A DNA stretch of 64,000 bases from Blumeriella jaapii (GCA_009599575.1 VWND01000017.1:372001-436000); one strand, 5' to 3'; counted from the stretch's first letter, positions 34,698 through 47,300 are shown. Notes: a model not told the origin generated them from the sequence alone. Translations and numbers: made by a program.

Positions 34698-35563
34698 TCA
34701 AGCCAACAACAAATTCTGCATTCCCTCCACCTCTCTCAGGTCCCAGCCGCCCCACGGTCTCCACGGTTCCATGCCAAAGGCAGGCCTAGCTTTTTGCTCC
34801 ATGACCACTCTCTCAATGTTCCATGCACTGCCTCCCCGTCGGCTCTTTCTTACGCAGCCATCTCCCTTTTCCAGTTTCTCAGCCTCCCCCGACGACAGCC
34901 CATCGCTTTGTGAGTCCGGCGCCGCCCAAGGCAGGATTAGCACCTTATCCTGCCCCCGAGCAGCGCGCATACTGCTAAGCATGGCTCCCTCGCACGCCCT
35001 CCACAGCGCAGTCATCCGGGCCGGAACCACAAGTTCGATTCTCAGACTCTTGAGACCGCAAAGGGCGGGGGACGAGAGGTGCCAGAACACCAGGTGCCAA
35101 ACGTATCCGACCTGGAGATAGGGCGACTTGCCTGAGCTGATGGCTTGGAAGTTGGGCAGGGTGTCGGACGACAGCGGATAAGTCAGATGCAGAGATCTCA
35201 GTGATGTTCTGATGCGTGGAGGGGTTGTAGCGAAAAAGCGGATGAGGGTGTGAGGACCGTCAAGGTGGAATGTGGCGGTTGTGTAAAGGAGGGGAAGGAC
35301 CTCGGCGTATCTGGTGGTCCGTTGTTAATATCGGATGGGAAAATCTTGTGATGAGCTTGGAGATCGTACATCTGTTTGCACACGAGAGGGAGGGAAAGTA
35401 GGTGTTGAGCATTATCAGGTAGTGGCGCACGCAAGACTAGGGCAGATGTTGAAGGAGATGTGGTGAGGTGAAGAGAGAGATCAGAGAGTAGTAGAGAGTA
35501 AATCTCGTGGCGGATTTCGAAAGGGAGGGTAACAAAGGTAGTTGATACTGGTGGTGTGGCCAT
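34698..35563 (-). CDS. F-box-like (2EXR-type) protein
   Basis: Exons 35563-35370 and 35310-34698 with a 59-bp intron (GTACGA donor, ACCAG acceptor) close to 268 residues. The N-terminal motif FVTLPFEIRHEIYSLLL followed by LLSLPLVCKQIYAEVLPLLY is the classic fungal F-box/2EXR pattern, in which the second half is created only by the splice. The remainder (LDGPHTLIRFFATTPP, SLRSLHLTYPL) fits the leucine-rich fold usual after it. Such proteins are numerous in filamentous fungi and may act as adaptors for SCF ubiquitin ligases; the substrate is unknown. The C-terminus is Arg/Glu-rich and less conserved. An overlapping plus-strand ORF is its shadow. Confidence 0.85.
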
Positions 35564-37626
35564 GGTGACTGAAAGACGTTTTGGTTCAATTGAGAGGCCA
35601 GGCAGTAACGTGGAACTGGAAGCACTTATATGTATGTTCGAAGAGACGGTCCTTGGTGTGAAGTACCAAGGTGGAGCATAATTTTCAGGGCAAGGAACCT
35701 GAGATAAACAAGGAACATCTTGACGGATAACCGGGTGACGATTTTTGGGAAACTCAAATCGAAATTCTGTAGAGCTTCTGGAATTGATCCTGGCTCGTGC
35801 TTTCAAGGTTTACAAGGAACTTGACCATCCAAATTGGATGCTTCTAAATTAAGCCCTACTAAAAAGTCCATGCATATAATCTTGTTAATGGTAATATTAT
35901 TGTCATTGTTAATGTTAATTGACTTTCAACGGAGAGCGAGCTTACAACGCTGCAGCTTTAGGACTTTTTTACAGATGCGAAGACGTGTTTCTTTGTTGTT
36001 TACTCACCAAATTAAGCGAATCGTTCGATCGACAACAGCTGCATGGAATTTCTTCTTCTAAGGTGCCACCTCGCTGTTTCCGATTTATGGGATTATGGTA
36101 TCCCCCCTTTTTTTTTTTTTTCCTTTTTGTTTTTTTTTCCCTCTATTTACTCTATTCAAGGCAGACACCCAGCACCGAAAATACCAGACACATGGCGCCC
36201 AAGATGCCCCGCCCAACACCTCGTACTTTACATTTCCTGAATTTTGAACGCGGTTTAAGAAATCCTCAGTCCTTTACAAACAATCGTACGGAAGTAAGAA
36301 AAAAGGCTTGGCATCTCCAGTAAGAAACAAACATTAAAGCCGTTTCGCATCGATCGCTTAATCTTGGCTTTCCAGAACTTTTCCCAACTCAACGAAGTTT
36401 TTTTGGCGTACAAAAAAGAAAATCAATGGCAATCGAAATAGCCGAAGGTTCGTAACAGGCACCACGTATGTATAAGTGTCGAGTTTAGCCCGTGAAATCG
36501 TCGTCGTTGACGACCTCGTATCCCGAGGGACAGCTATTGATTTGATGGAGGAATGTCGTATTCGTGGCTTGATAAAGAAAGTTGCAGTTAAAACTCTCTA
36601 CAACTGTATGGATTGTGTGACGACACGTAAAGCTGAGGAATCAGTTAGGCGAAGGGCTTAGAATATCAAGGTGCAGAACCTGGAAGAGGTTCTGCTTGAA
36701 GAACTACATACAGTAAGTTTAAGGTTCAGCCACCTTGATGGGTGGTGCCTACACAGTAGAGGCCGAAAGGCTCACGTCGTTACGGATCGAGGCTTTGCAC
36801 CATACTTCAATTAAGAACAATTCGAGGTATACTTAAGGCGAGAGGCTTGTCACATTTCATACTACGGCAGAGGTACGAGTTAATAAAACGAGAGCATCAA
36901 ATTCAGAAGTTCTATCCGGAACATTTGCGTTGTAGGAAAATGAAAAGCCCTTCAGACTAGCCGAGATTTGATAATAATACAGGTGGTCGGTAGATACCTA
37001 CGAGGTAGGTATTGTACAGTACAGTAATAAGCGAGACGAAAGTGTAAAAAGCGGATTTCGAGACAATTGACATGACGTGAAATCGCATCATAAGGGAAGC
37101 CCATAATAAGAATACTCTCTTACAAAACCCATCTCAGATCGTTCCCAGCCTGTTCAAAATATCCTAACTGATTAGTTTTTTTTTTATTCACACATGTAAA
37201 AAGAAAAGATCGTACATAAATGTGGATATTAATGAGGTTCACCTAGCAAGAGCAAGAGGATCATCTTTACGAGGGTTTAGCTGTACTACACTTAAAAGTA
37301 TTGCAAAGCATTAGAAACAGCGCAGAATCGAGGGGCGCGAGCACAATCGGCACCTCTGGACATCGAGAAGGAGGAAAGTACGGGAGTACAAACATCAGTA
37401 AACCAAATGCTCACCGTCTGAAGTAGCTGTAGGAGAGACGGCCAGGCCGGCCAGGGGCCACGCTGCCTGGCTTTATCTAAAAAAGCTGCGTTGGGTAACC
37501 AACCGTTAAGACGCGACCTCCACCAAATCGAGCTTTAGAAAGAGGTAAGATTTCGTCTCATGGGCAGTGGAGCCCATTGGACCTTTCCGCCTGACACTAC
37601 CGAGGGTTATACGTGGCTTGGGGCCT
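35564..37626. other. Gene-free, AT-rich interval
   Basis: T-runs at 36107-36140, a tgtacagtacag unit near 37013 and a fragmentary ORF at 36476-36661 (listed separately). No intact gene. Confidence 0.5.
36476..36661 (+). pseudogene. Possible coding relic with a PRPP-binding-like motif
   Basis: A 61-codon open stretch without an ATG until 36545. It includes VVVDDLVSRGTA, which fits the general phosphoribosyltransferase pattern (hydrophobic stretch, two Asp, then small residues). No other part of that fold is visible, and the surroundings are AT-rich with stops, so this is either chance or the remains of a gene or transposon. Confidence 0.2.
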
Positions 37627-39176
37627 TCAAAGGGCGGCTTTCCCACGATCATCAAAGGTAAACGGTTCCGAAGGTTCGACTTTCTCCCAGCCATCCACGC
37701 CCAGTATACCCCCATCGTCGGCTCTGGGGTCAATAGACCACGTTTTGATCGCAGTCGCTTTTAAACTCGTCCTCCACCCTGCCTGATACATTTCAAACCC
37801 GGCCCACGCGATCATTACAGCATTGTCCACACAATATTCAACTGGAGGAAAGAGCAGTTTTAAGTGCTTGTAGCCATTTGCATCCAGAATGGTTCTTAGT
37901 ATAGTTCTCAGAAATGAATTGCTCGCAACTCCGCCCGATACGACCAGGTTAGTGATATTTTTCATCTCGGGTCGATCAAGGGCCATAAGAACCCGAGAAG
38001 CAAGATGCTCAAATGCTACTTGCATAGTGAGTTTGGCTAACACTTGACGCTCGGCATCGTCCATGTTGGGGTGTTGACCCATCAACTGCTTAGCGAAGCT
38101 TCCAATCCCGGAAAATGTAAAGCAATCTGCGTACTTTTTGTGGCTCTCCGGACCTGGGTTCGAATATGGCGGGCTGATTGTCCAGTCGTAGCCTTGATCT
38201 TTGGCCAGTCGTGGGCTAGTGAAGGATTTTGGCGGAACATACTTGTGGCCTTGCACTTTTGGAGCTGCGAACTTTTCCAGAAGCCTTGCACTTGAATGAC
38301 AAGAGAGTTAGCGTTTGGTTACAAGAGCGGTTTGAGAAAAGTCGGGGAGGGAAAACACAGTTGAAAAGAAGAGAGTGGCGGCCCCGTTACCTACTACATC
38401 ACATCTTCAGCGCCACGTCGAATCGACTCGGGCAGAACATCACGGCCACATTTATCAAGCATATCTCCGATAGCCATATCAGTCGTATTCGCTAGAATCT
38501 CGTGGTCGCATAGTGATTTGGAATGCACCAGCATTGTGTGACCACCCGAGACTAGCAACGTGAGGAAAGGAAACGCAATTTGAACGGTCCGCCGACGATC
38601 CGGTGAAGTAGTCAGAAGTCGTGAAGTCAGGGCATGTGCCTGCATATGATTTACGCCCACTAGGGGTATCTGCCATGCTGTAGCCAGCCCCTTCGCCGTA
38701 TCTATTCCAGTCACTAGACTTGCTCGCATGCCTGGCCCTCGTGTGACGCTAATGAAATCGGGCCTCATTCGAAGAACGGCTCCTCCTTCCTCGTAGACGG
38801 CGATAGCGTTTCTTAGCCCGTCCTTTCTCTGTTTTCGAGGAAGCTTGCGCAAAGCCTGGCGGACAAGCAAAGATAAATTCTTCTGGTGAGACTCGTGTGC
38901 CGCGATCGGGTGGACGCCGCCGTAAACTCGATTATCGGAAGTAATCGTCTCGTGGAAGAGAACCTGAGCCATGGTTCGATTCTTGTTGTCTTTGTCCGTC
39001 TTCAAAATGGCGACGCAGGTATCATCGCAGGAAGTCTATATTCCGGTAAGACCCGGCTCGAAAGAATGTTGCTACACAGTTCATACCTCGATGGCGAGTG
39101 TTATAAGACTCCGCCGTTGAGCAAACTGAGGCTTGACCCAATTGGCATGCCTGATACGAAGACATATTGATTGCAT
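37627..39176 (-). CDS. QRI7: Mitochondrial tRNA N6-adenosine threonylcarbamoyltransferase (Kae1/Qri7 family)
   Basis: Exons 39176-39087, 39035-38395 and 38290-37627 close to 464 residues. The first 26 residues (MQSICLRIRHANWVKPQFAQ and on) are Arg-rich and lack acidic residues, fitting a mitochondrial targeting sequence. Motifs in order: LAIETSCDDT (27-36, spanning the first splice), GGVHPIAAHESH (69-80), metal-binding His160 and His164 in VNHMQAH, LVSGGHTML, GDMLDKCGRDVLP, FSGIGSFAKQL, LVVSGGVASNSFLR and CVDNAVMIAW. It transfers threonylcarbamoyl to A37 of ANN-decoding tRNAs in mitochondria, acting as a homodimer in yeast. All catalytic motifs are intact. It shares a 300-bp divergent promoter with the DUF3292 gene. 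Confidence 0.97.
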
Positions 39177-39476
39177 CAAGTTTGAAGTGGTGACCACAAA
39201 GTGGGCAGTTTTTTCGAAATTGTGAATGGTAGGGAAAGTTCGTAGATGGGTTGGTCCAAACTTCACAGAGCTTCTGCCACAACTTTGAGCCACCAGCCAC
39301 CAGCCACCAGCCACAGTTGACGACACAGCCACAGCATCATCCATCACGTCCTGCCAAGACTCTTGTATTGACGTTTTAACAACTTCAGTGACGAGACAGT
39401 CATTGCAGAAGGACTCTGTCTTTACTGTCTCCTTGTCGAGGACACAATAACAGAACGCATCGACCTTGTCGCAAAG
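39177..39476. promoter_or_regulatory. Divergent promoter QRI7 / DUF3292 gene, with CCACCAG repeat
   Basis: Only 300 bp separate the two start codons, so both genes must be driven from here. The region contains about four tandem CCACCAG heptamers at 39288-39314. No TATA box is evident. Confidence 0.6.
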
Positions 39477-41409
39477 ATGGATCTCAGAGCTGGCTTTCTC
39501 GAGGCCCCCTTCCCCAAAGTCGAGAGCACGGTTGGCCTCCGCGCCAAAGCAAAGGCAAAGACGAAAAAGGTGCTTCATATCGATTCGTCGCCGTCGTCCT
39601 CCGATAAAGACTCCGTATATGAAGAACTCTACGAGAACCCAGCTTTTAACCCAGCGAAATTCCTCAACAAGGCACGCATCGGACAAAGCGGTGCCCCAGC
39701 CAAAGCCATCGCGGTGTTGGAAGGTCTGCAAGGTGCTGCAGAAGCTGTCATGCACCCAAAGTCTGCTATCACGTCTCGGGCGACTCGGAAGACAGCAGGG
39801 AGTCTTGCGAAGAGTCGACCGTATCTATCCAGGAAGGCAGACTTGGACTTTCTACAGGCGCACGAGGACTTGAACGAAGCGAAAGAGTGTGCAGTTGATG
39901 GCGATAATAGTGACGAAGACCTCAAAAATGATGCCATCAATGACCGCGCCGGTCATATTGAGAGTATGGAGCGGACGAGGCAGAGTTTACGGGCTGCGTG
40001 GGTTACCACAAGACACGTTCAGCGAGTGCGAGCTGTCAATGCCGTCCCTCCACCACCAGTCCAACGTGAAGAGTTCTTCATCGAGAAGGATGATTGTGGA
40101 TACCCCGAGTTCCAATGGGGACGCTGGATTGCATACGTGTGTTTCCTGGATCACTCTGCGATCCATGCTGACCTACATAGAAACTTGTACATGGATCCCA
40201 CACTTTTGCGGCGCAATATGTTGACGATTTTGAAGATCTTCCATTCGATATTGATACCCTACGCAGACATGTTGAGCGATTGATTACAGTGAGCGCACCT
40301 TTGCAAGAGCTCCTCTCGGAAATCCGAGCTGTGTATCGCTGGGAGGATCCTGTAAAGACAGGGAAGTGTTTAGCACTTTATGTTTTCCTGTGGCAGATTT
40401 CCCACATTATGTCTTTCGTCGTATGTGTCAGCCCTACATGTCCGAACGAAGTTCTTATTGGCAATAGTACGGCTACATCTTCTTTTCTACGGTCATGAAC
40501 TATTTCTGCCCTCGGTCTGTTGACGACCTTCGAAAGGAAATCGCTCGAAGTATGGACAGAGGTGCTACTGCCTTCAAGGCGGGTGAGATGATAGACAAGT
40601 ATGGCCCCGACGGCTGGCTGAAGCCATTGCTGGACGAGCTTGGGCCTCACATCCAGGTACAAATAGGCGATTTCGCGTCCCTCCTCGAGGCCGTCTCCAA
40701 CTTTTACCATTTTCGCTCGCCACAGGCTACAGTTGCTTCTCTGTGTTTGTTTGCGGCACTGTTTCTCTTGACGGCATTTTCTGACTCCGATTTCGCTTTG
40801 AGAGTCGCATGGTTCGTGCTAGGTGTGGTGTTTTTTGGCTGCTGGCCCATAGCGTCGCGGTATCCCAAATACCGCCTGCTGGTCTCGCCCTTGAAATGGG
40901 CGCTTTGGAATGTCCCGACTCACTCCGAGCTGGCCTTCCAGCTTCTCAACGAGCGGGCAACGATTGCCAAGCAGGCCATCATGGCACATGAGAGCAACGA
41001 CAACATCTATGTCCGCACCGGTCGAGATTCGGCCTCGTTTCCCAGTGAAAATGAAGATGACGCACCCTCCTCCGTCACGCCCTCAGGATTCCCGCACGAC
41101 GAGGAACGAGACATCCTGAGCTTCGGCTGCACCTGTCACAACATTCCCGGGCGCTTCATTCTCTCCACGGCCAGCATCCGCTTCACCCCGCTTACTTCCG
41201 TCACATCCCATCGATCCTTTCACAGGCCCTACAGCGATTTGGTCGAGATGTCTAAACGGCAGACCCACTCTTCCATACTGTCCCCTTTGGTAAAAGTCAC
41301 CAGGAGCATGGATAAGCTTGAGCTAATGTTCAGAGGAAAGGGAGAGGGCGCTAGTATGCCTGAGATGGGTGAGAGGGAGGACGCCGAGGTTGTACTGCTG
41401 GAGACATGA
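39477..41409 (+). CDS. DUF3292-family integral membrane protein
   Basis: Exons 39477-40136, 40181-40420 and 40468-41409 (GTGTGT and GTATGT donors, CATAG and AATAG acceptors), all phase 0, give 613 residues. The first 200 residues are hydrophilic with a Lys/Ala-rich segment. Membrane segments appear at LALYVFLWQISHIMSFVYG (formed across the second splice) and, after a helical domain, at VASLCLFAALFLLTAF and RVAWFVLGVVFFGCWPIAS. The C-terminal cytosolic part (CTCHNIPGRFILSTASIRF, SILSPLVKVTRSMDKLELMF) looks like a GRAM/PH-type fold. The family is fungal and of unknown function; an organelle-membrane role is likely but unproven. Sequence is intact. Confidence 0.9.
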
Positions 41410-42187
41410 TCGGACGGGATAGGGCGTTCAACGCGGTAGTGGGCTTCAGTGGGATGAAATGGCAGCATCTGCAGAAGCGGCCGAAGAGCAAACAAGGGGA
41501 AAAGGGAGTGGCCAAGGACGAGGCGGGTGGCGAACGGTTTTGACCCAGGCATTTTCTAGTTAGCGAGGTGCAGACATGCTACCAAGCGCAGTTGAGAGTT
41601 CGAAATGCAAGAATTGAATGATCACGTCGTCCTGATGTCCCCATCGACGGTATTTTCGGAGTAAAACTTGAAATGTCAATATGTAGACCGAGCTTCTGAA
41701 TAGGTACGGACGCCACTTGGCGAAATTACCGGAACCAGGCCGAGTGCAAGTGTATAGGTAGGTATGTACGAGCCCACGCGGGTGACGGCGAAGGACGGCC
41801 CGTCGGGATGAGAGCCTTGGAGGGAGCTACATACATACCTACCTACCTTATCATACCTACTTGCCGTACGAGCATCTATCGAGAGCGAGTCGGGATGAGG
41901 TTTCTGGGCTGCGTTTGACCCTCCGACAGAAAGGGCCGGGCGATTCGCAATGCTCCAAGCGCAGACCAGAGTCCAAGGTCGTTCTCGGGCACGAGTAGCC
42001 CAAAAAGATCCATCAGGTAAGGTAGAGTAGGAGGAGGCCATCCACGTGTCTCTGTCAGATTCTACTATCGCTAAGTAAAGAAGGCCCGCTCGCGTCGAGC
42101 CAGACCAAGGTATCATGTCAAATCATATCACATCAGCCACCCGCTTCGTTGTACATGCATAAGATAACCACCACCACCCACGCCCCC
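41410..42187. other. Intergenic interval between convergent genes
   Basis: 3' flanks of the DUF3292 and PTR2 genes. Contains ggta/tacc microsatellites at 41756-41766 and 41831-41848. No gene supported. Confidence 0.6.
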
Positions 42188-44179
42188 CTAAGAATGCAGC
42201 TCTTTCGACTGCGTCAGCGTCTCCTCGTCCTTGAGGCCCTTCTTCTCATCCACACTCTCGCCCGAGCTCGCAATCTCCCTCGCCACGGCATCTTCGCGCG
42301 CAAGCTTCTGCTCGTACTCATTGTCCGACAGATCGTACTCGTCGTTGTTGAGATCGCGGTACAGCCACCAGAAGACGGCGGCGGCGACGAAGCCAACGAT
42401 GCACGGTCCCCCGAAATCCCACACCAGGTAGGGGTCCTTGATGAGGCCCGAGAATGCGAGACCGAGAGCGTAGGCGATGGCGGCGGCGAACAGGTTGATG
42501 CCTGAGACGAGACCGCGCATGTTCTTGGGCGCCATCGAGTAGGCCATCCCGTAGGCGGGGATGTTGACGAACAGCTCCGAGATGCCACCGATGCCGACGG
42601 GGATGGCCGTGTACCAGATGGTGATGTTGGATACGAGGGCGTTGCCATCGGCGTCGACGCAACTCGCGCTGGTACCGTGGTCTCCGCAAGGACCGAGCTT
42701 GTAAGCGTAGTGGGTAAGCACGGTGTATCCGATAGCACCGATGGAGGAGAGGACGAGACCGAAGGTGATCCGGGCAATGTTTCCAAAGTGGATGTTGCGT
42801 CTTCGGAGGAATGGGTAGAGGATGTAATTGAGCATCGGCGCAGTGATGATGATGGCGAAAGGGTTGATGTTGTTGATGACATCGTTGGGCACGCCGTTCG
42901 TCTTGAGCATGGTGGTCAAGGCAGATTGGGCTCCTCCGAGACCATTGTCGTTGATGCTTTGAATGGGGAAAAACATGAACATGCCGCTGGCCATGATAGC
43001 ACGGCGAACATCGTCAACGAACTGGTCGTTCCACGGGACGTCCAGGGGCTTGCCAGATTGCGCCAAAACGGATGGCTTCGCGGCCTCGAAGAATCCTCCA
43101 TTGCGCTTGAACATCTTGACCAAGCCTCCGCGGTTAAAGCAGATGCCAAGAATCTTGAAGACGTTGCCGAGATCGCTTCCCCCCGGCGGCTTGATGACCA
43201 ACTTGTTCTTGAGCAGCATGAGCATGGGCAACAGCGGGAGGTAGACGATCAGAGGAAGACCGAACGCCAGAGCCCATCCGACGTACTTCGCCGAGTACGA
43301 AGTGGCGACGTTAAAGAAACCACCAATGTTCACCATGAGGTAGAACCAGAGCATGACACGCTCCGTGGTCGCCTCCGGGTCCACCAGGACCTTCTCGCCG
43401 CTGGAGAGGGTCTTGGTAGTCAACTTGGTCTCCTTCATCTGATCCAGGAGCATGGGAGAAATGCAGGGCTTGAACATGGCTGAGCTGAGTTAGCAATGGC
43501 CATTTTTCGAGGCACAGGAACTTGCTTACCCGCCCCCACCGCCAACATATACAGGGAGATGAAGTAAGGAGCCTTGGCATTGCCGTCCGCCAAAAGGGCA
43601 GGAGCACCAGCCGCAATCATGAGAACGTGAGCGACACCGCAGACGATGACCCCCCAAAAGACCATTTTGTATCGGCCAGTTTTGACATCGGCCAACCAAC
43701 CAAAGAAGACCGGGAGCGCATAGACCAGCATAGAAAAAGATTGCGAGACGGCGGAGGACTTGACGGTGCCCATGCCCAGCGCCCCGGCCGTGTCCTGGGT
43801 GCCCTTGGCGGGGGCTCCATAGCCGTTCCCGCCGACGGGCAGCTTGCGGTTGACGAAGTTGCCGATCAAGGGCTGAACGCCGTAGTAAGAGGCGCGCTCA
43901 GCGAGCTCAACAAAGCAGAGCGCGTAGGCGATGTATGGGACGGTGCCCGGGATACGGCGCAGGTGGTGGCGCTCCTCCTCGGTGGGCTCGTTGACGTGAG
44001 AGCCCACATTGGGTCTGTCGGGCTCAGCAATGACCATGGAGTGTTTGCCATCGATGTTGAGATGAGCCTCCGTTCCCGTGCCGGGCAGGGTGGTGTTGGC
44101 GTCGATAGCGATGTTGGCTAGAGAGGGATGTTAGCGATGGGGTGGGGGGCCGATGCTCTCTGCGGGGTCACGTACCCAT
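42188..44179 (-). CDS. PTR2: PTR2-like proton-coupled di/tripeptide transporter (POT family)
   Basis: Exons 44179-44176 (ATG plus one base), 44117-43530 and 43479-42188 close to 627 residues, normal for fungal PTR2. Donors are GTACGT and GTAAGC; acceptors are CTAG and TCAG. The POT signature ELAERASYYG sits at about residues 72-81 in the first helix, FYLMVNIGGFF matches the second signature, and about twelve hydrophobic segments follow, with the large cytosolic loop around KPPGGSDLGNVFKILG. The C-terminal tail is acidic. It imports di- and tripeptides with protons at the plasma membrane, usually under nitrogen control. The four-base first coding exon is unusual but the frame closes only with it. 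Confidence 0.96.
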
Positions 44180-47006
44180 TGTGTCTTGAACTCGCACTCG
44201 CGGACAGGAGAGACGGATCCCAGAGCTGGGGAGAGGCGAGGAGATGCGAGGAGAGGCGAGGCGAGGAGAGGAAGGGAGAGAAGAGAAGAGGAGGGAGAAT
44301 CAGAGTATTTATGAGCGTCGCACCGGGAGGGAAGGGGGGTCGTCGCGCTTACCGTAGCCGCTGCTAGCGTGGCTCGCCTGGTCTCGAGACGAGCTTCTCG
44401 TCTTCGTCGCTCCGCCAAAGATATTGAACAATCGACAACAACCTTTCGTTCCACCTTCACCTCCACTTCCCCCTCCCCTCCACCTTCACCGGCCCCGACA
44501 CGTCGGGCGTGGCGCCGTCGACGGCTCAGCTCGAGTCCTCGATCCCGAGACGGCCAATGGGGCGCCGCGATTGTCTCCTGTTCCTCATAATCTCACAATC
44601 ACAACACCAGAGGAACAGGTGCAGGCCGAAGCTGGATCAGGAAGCTGGAAGAGCACGGCCACGATAAGGCGATGTTCCAGAAGACTGCTGGTGTACTTGG
44701 TGGCTAATGGCACGCTAGGCACTATCTTCCAGGTCAATCATTCGCTGTGTGCAGTGCAACGCTTCTTTCTGCACTTCGCCGTCGGCCAATTCTTAGCTCG
44801 CGCCAATCCGTCCGTCCTTGTCTCGGTGCCCGGGCAAACTTGCTACTTCGGCCCCTGTCGCCGAGAAGCGCCGAGGCAGTCAAGCAATGACAAGAACGGC
44901 GACGGCAAAGCTTGGGATGCTTAAGCACACGACATGGCGGTCACGACACCGGAGGATGTGACTCGGCATGTAGATATCAGACAGGGACTGAGGTGCGTGT
45001 GGACGCCGGCTCGAGGGAGAAGTTCTTAAGGTGAGACCCGTCTGAGGTCCTGCAGCCGCCATCTTCTTTCTGGTTGGTCGGCTGCTGTACAACCGCCCAA
45101 ATATTGCTCGTGAGATAAGCTGCTACCGTGGCACCGACAGTACATGCGATACATCCAGTAGGGCGACAGCACAGAATTCTATCCCGCAGCTTGACGCTCC
45201 CATCGAGTCGAATACCCGGATCAATCTGCCTCGGAACTCCCCACACCAACAAGCAACCAGCGACACCTACCCTGCTCTTATCTCCCCCGGGTCCCAGCCC
45301 CCAGCGAACTCATGCTCGGCAAGGGATCTACTGGTGGCCTCCCGTTGGCTGCATGCTCGCCATCCGCTCTAGAAGGCTGACCCGCCGTTCTGGAAGATCT
45401 TCGCCGACGCACGAATCGATCGCCACACCAGCACCGCCACGCCACTACTATCTCCATCTCCATCCCCCTCGATTTCGAAATTTTAGCGTTGATGAGATCT
45501 GTTCGTATCGGCAAGATTGTTTTTTTCTTTCATTGTCGCCCTCTCCCCTTCTTGGACGCGTTGGATCCAGATAAAGGAAAGACTCTAAGCGAAAGACGAG
45601 CGAGCGAGCGAGCGGATCTTGCCACCTACCCTAACCCCTCATTCGATCCCGATAGCCCGGCCCGGCCTCGACTATCAAATTTCATTGATACTAAAACAAT
45701 TGTTGTAATCAATACCATAAATCTACACTCAATCGTTGACAAGATATCGTATTCGCGCGCTACAGATACGAAGTTTCTTTTTCTCTCCACCAGAACGTCG
45801 TACTACAACGGCTCGCACGTCTTCAGCATGTATACATTTTGTTCGACGCTGCTCGATGCTGATATATCTCCACGCCAGCAGCAAAAAGGCCCGATCCGGC
45901 CCGACCTGAAGCACACCAAAATCCAAGCGTAAGCCGTAGGTAAGATAAGCGCACCATAACAGCTCGGGCAACACGAACCCGGCTCCTTCCCAGCTGCAGT
46001 ATCACCTCGACATCCGACATCGACGTGTTGTAAGACCCTTGAGTTTCAGCTCTCCCCACACGGTACGCGCCCGAGTTTCGCAGAGAGTATAAACGAGGGA
46101 ACGAGAAGCAACCGAGCTGAGAAAGCTACTGTTCACGAGATAAGGCCCTGCTGGAACATACTGTACATGCCGCTTGCTCAGGATCGGATCGAGAAAAGTG
46201 AAGGAGCGCGGAGAATCAAGATCCAAGATTCAGGATTCGAGGTAGCTGCCGAGTGCGCGATCAGATTTTTTGATGTAGTTACCTACCTACCTCTGTTTCT
46301 ATCAGCATGGAAAAAAGTAAGTCGGCCATCACCGGATCGCACACGCCTCGAGCTGTGTGAATCTGACACTCTCTTCAGCCGAGCAGAGGAACAAATCTCT
46401 CGACGGATCTCTCCTAGCGAATGTTCATTCGGTACGTACGTGTATACAGACGGATCACACTGATCACCCCCAGCGGCGATGGCGAGACTCGTGCCCCGAC
46501 ACCGCAAAAACCATACATGACAGGTCGTCAGGGACTAGCTCGCCGCCTCGCCGGCTGGCTCTCCACCCGTCATGCGGACCACGCATGTGTGCATGAAAAG
46601 AAAAAAAGAAAAGAAAAACTTGCGAGGAATCATAGGTACTGTATGTACCTTACGTACGTAGGATGGACCGAACACCCTGTGCGGCCGAAAACGAGTTGTC
46701 TGTACATACTGTACTGTATCTCTGCGTAGGTATCAACGTACTGTACTGTACTGCCGGCAGTCTGCTCTCCGGGGCCCTTTCTAGGCAGGCACGCGGGTGA
46801 ACGGCGGGTGGGATCTTCACTGTGCGGCTTTTCCGGCTTGTGCAATGAGACAGAGGATTTTCCATACCTTGTCATAGCATAGAGGTACATAGCATAGGTA
46901 GGTAGCTGAGGTAGCTGAGGTAAGAGACTCGAGGTGGAATGCGTGCTTCTGTCTGTCTGTATGTATCTACTACGCCCACTGTCTCACCCCAGTCTCTGTC
47001 CATTGC

Positions 47007-47057
47007 TACGATACGATACGATACGATACGATACGATACGATACGATACGATACGAT
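47007..47057 (+). repeat. TACGA pentamer microsatellite
   Basis: About ten perfect copies of TACGA. Confidence 0.95.
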
Positions 47058-47096
47058 CAGATCGATGCCTTCCAGACCCAGACTGTTGATAGATAC

Positions 47097-47155
47097 CTAG
47101 ATACCTACCTACCTAGATAGGTAGGTGCCAGACCCCCCCCCCCCCCCCCCCCCCC
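47097..47155 (+). repeat. Inverted TACC/GGTA tract followed by a 23-C run
   Basis: The sequence tacctacctaccta is followed by taggtaggt in opposite orientation (a potential hairpin), and then 23 consecutive C at 47133-47155. Such a tract can form G-quadruplex or i-motif structures and is hard to sequence correctly. Confidence 0.9.
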
Positions 47156-47300
47156 TCCTATTTTAAACACTACAACAACGCCTCCTCCTCATCAGCTAGC
47201 TCATCGCTGCTCCCACTCACGCCGCGGTGAGCTTTCCCGACACTCTTTCACCCACCGATATGTGGCCGTCACCGTGTGGTTTCGCTGCCTGTTTGTACCG
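47156..47300 (+). repeat. Dispersed repeat family B, copy 1
   Basis: Aligns by eye with 62455-62615. Shared blocks include ttttaaa, acaacg/gcaacg, tttcacccac followed by gatatgtggccgt, and a downstream gtg-ggttt/ggttc-ctgcctg stretch. Non-coding; class undetermined. Confidence 0.55.

Noticed and set aside
34584..35121. Plus-strand ORFs of 109 and 116 codons
   Set aside because: Antisense to the second exon of the F-box-like gene, whose splice restores a known motif.
42677..43483. 268-codon plus-strand ORF
   Set aside because: Antisense to PTR2; composition reflects the transporter's codon use.
44424..44924. 166-codon plus-strand ORF next to PTR2
   Set aside because: Low-complexity Pro/Arg start, overlapping ORFs in other frames, no recognisable domain.
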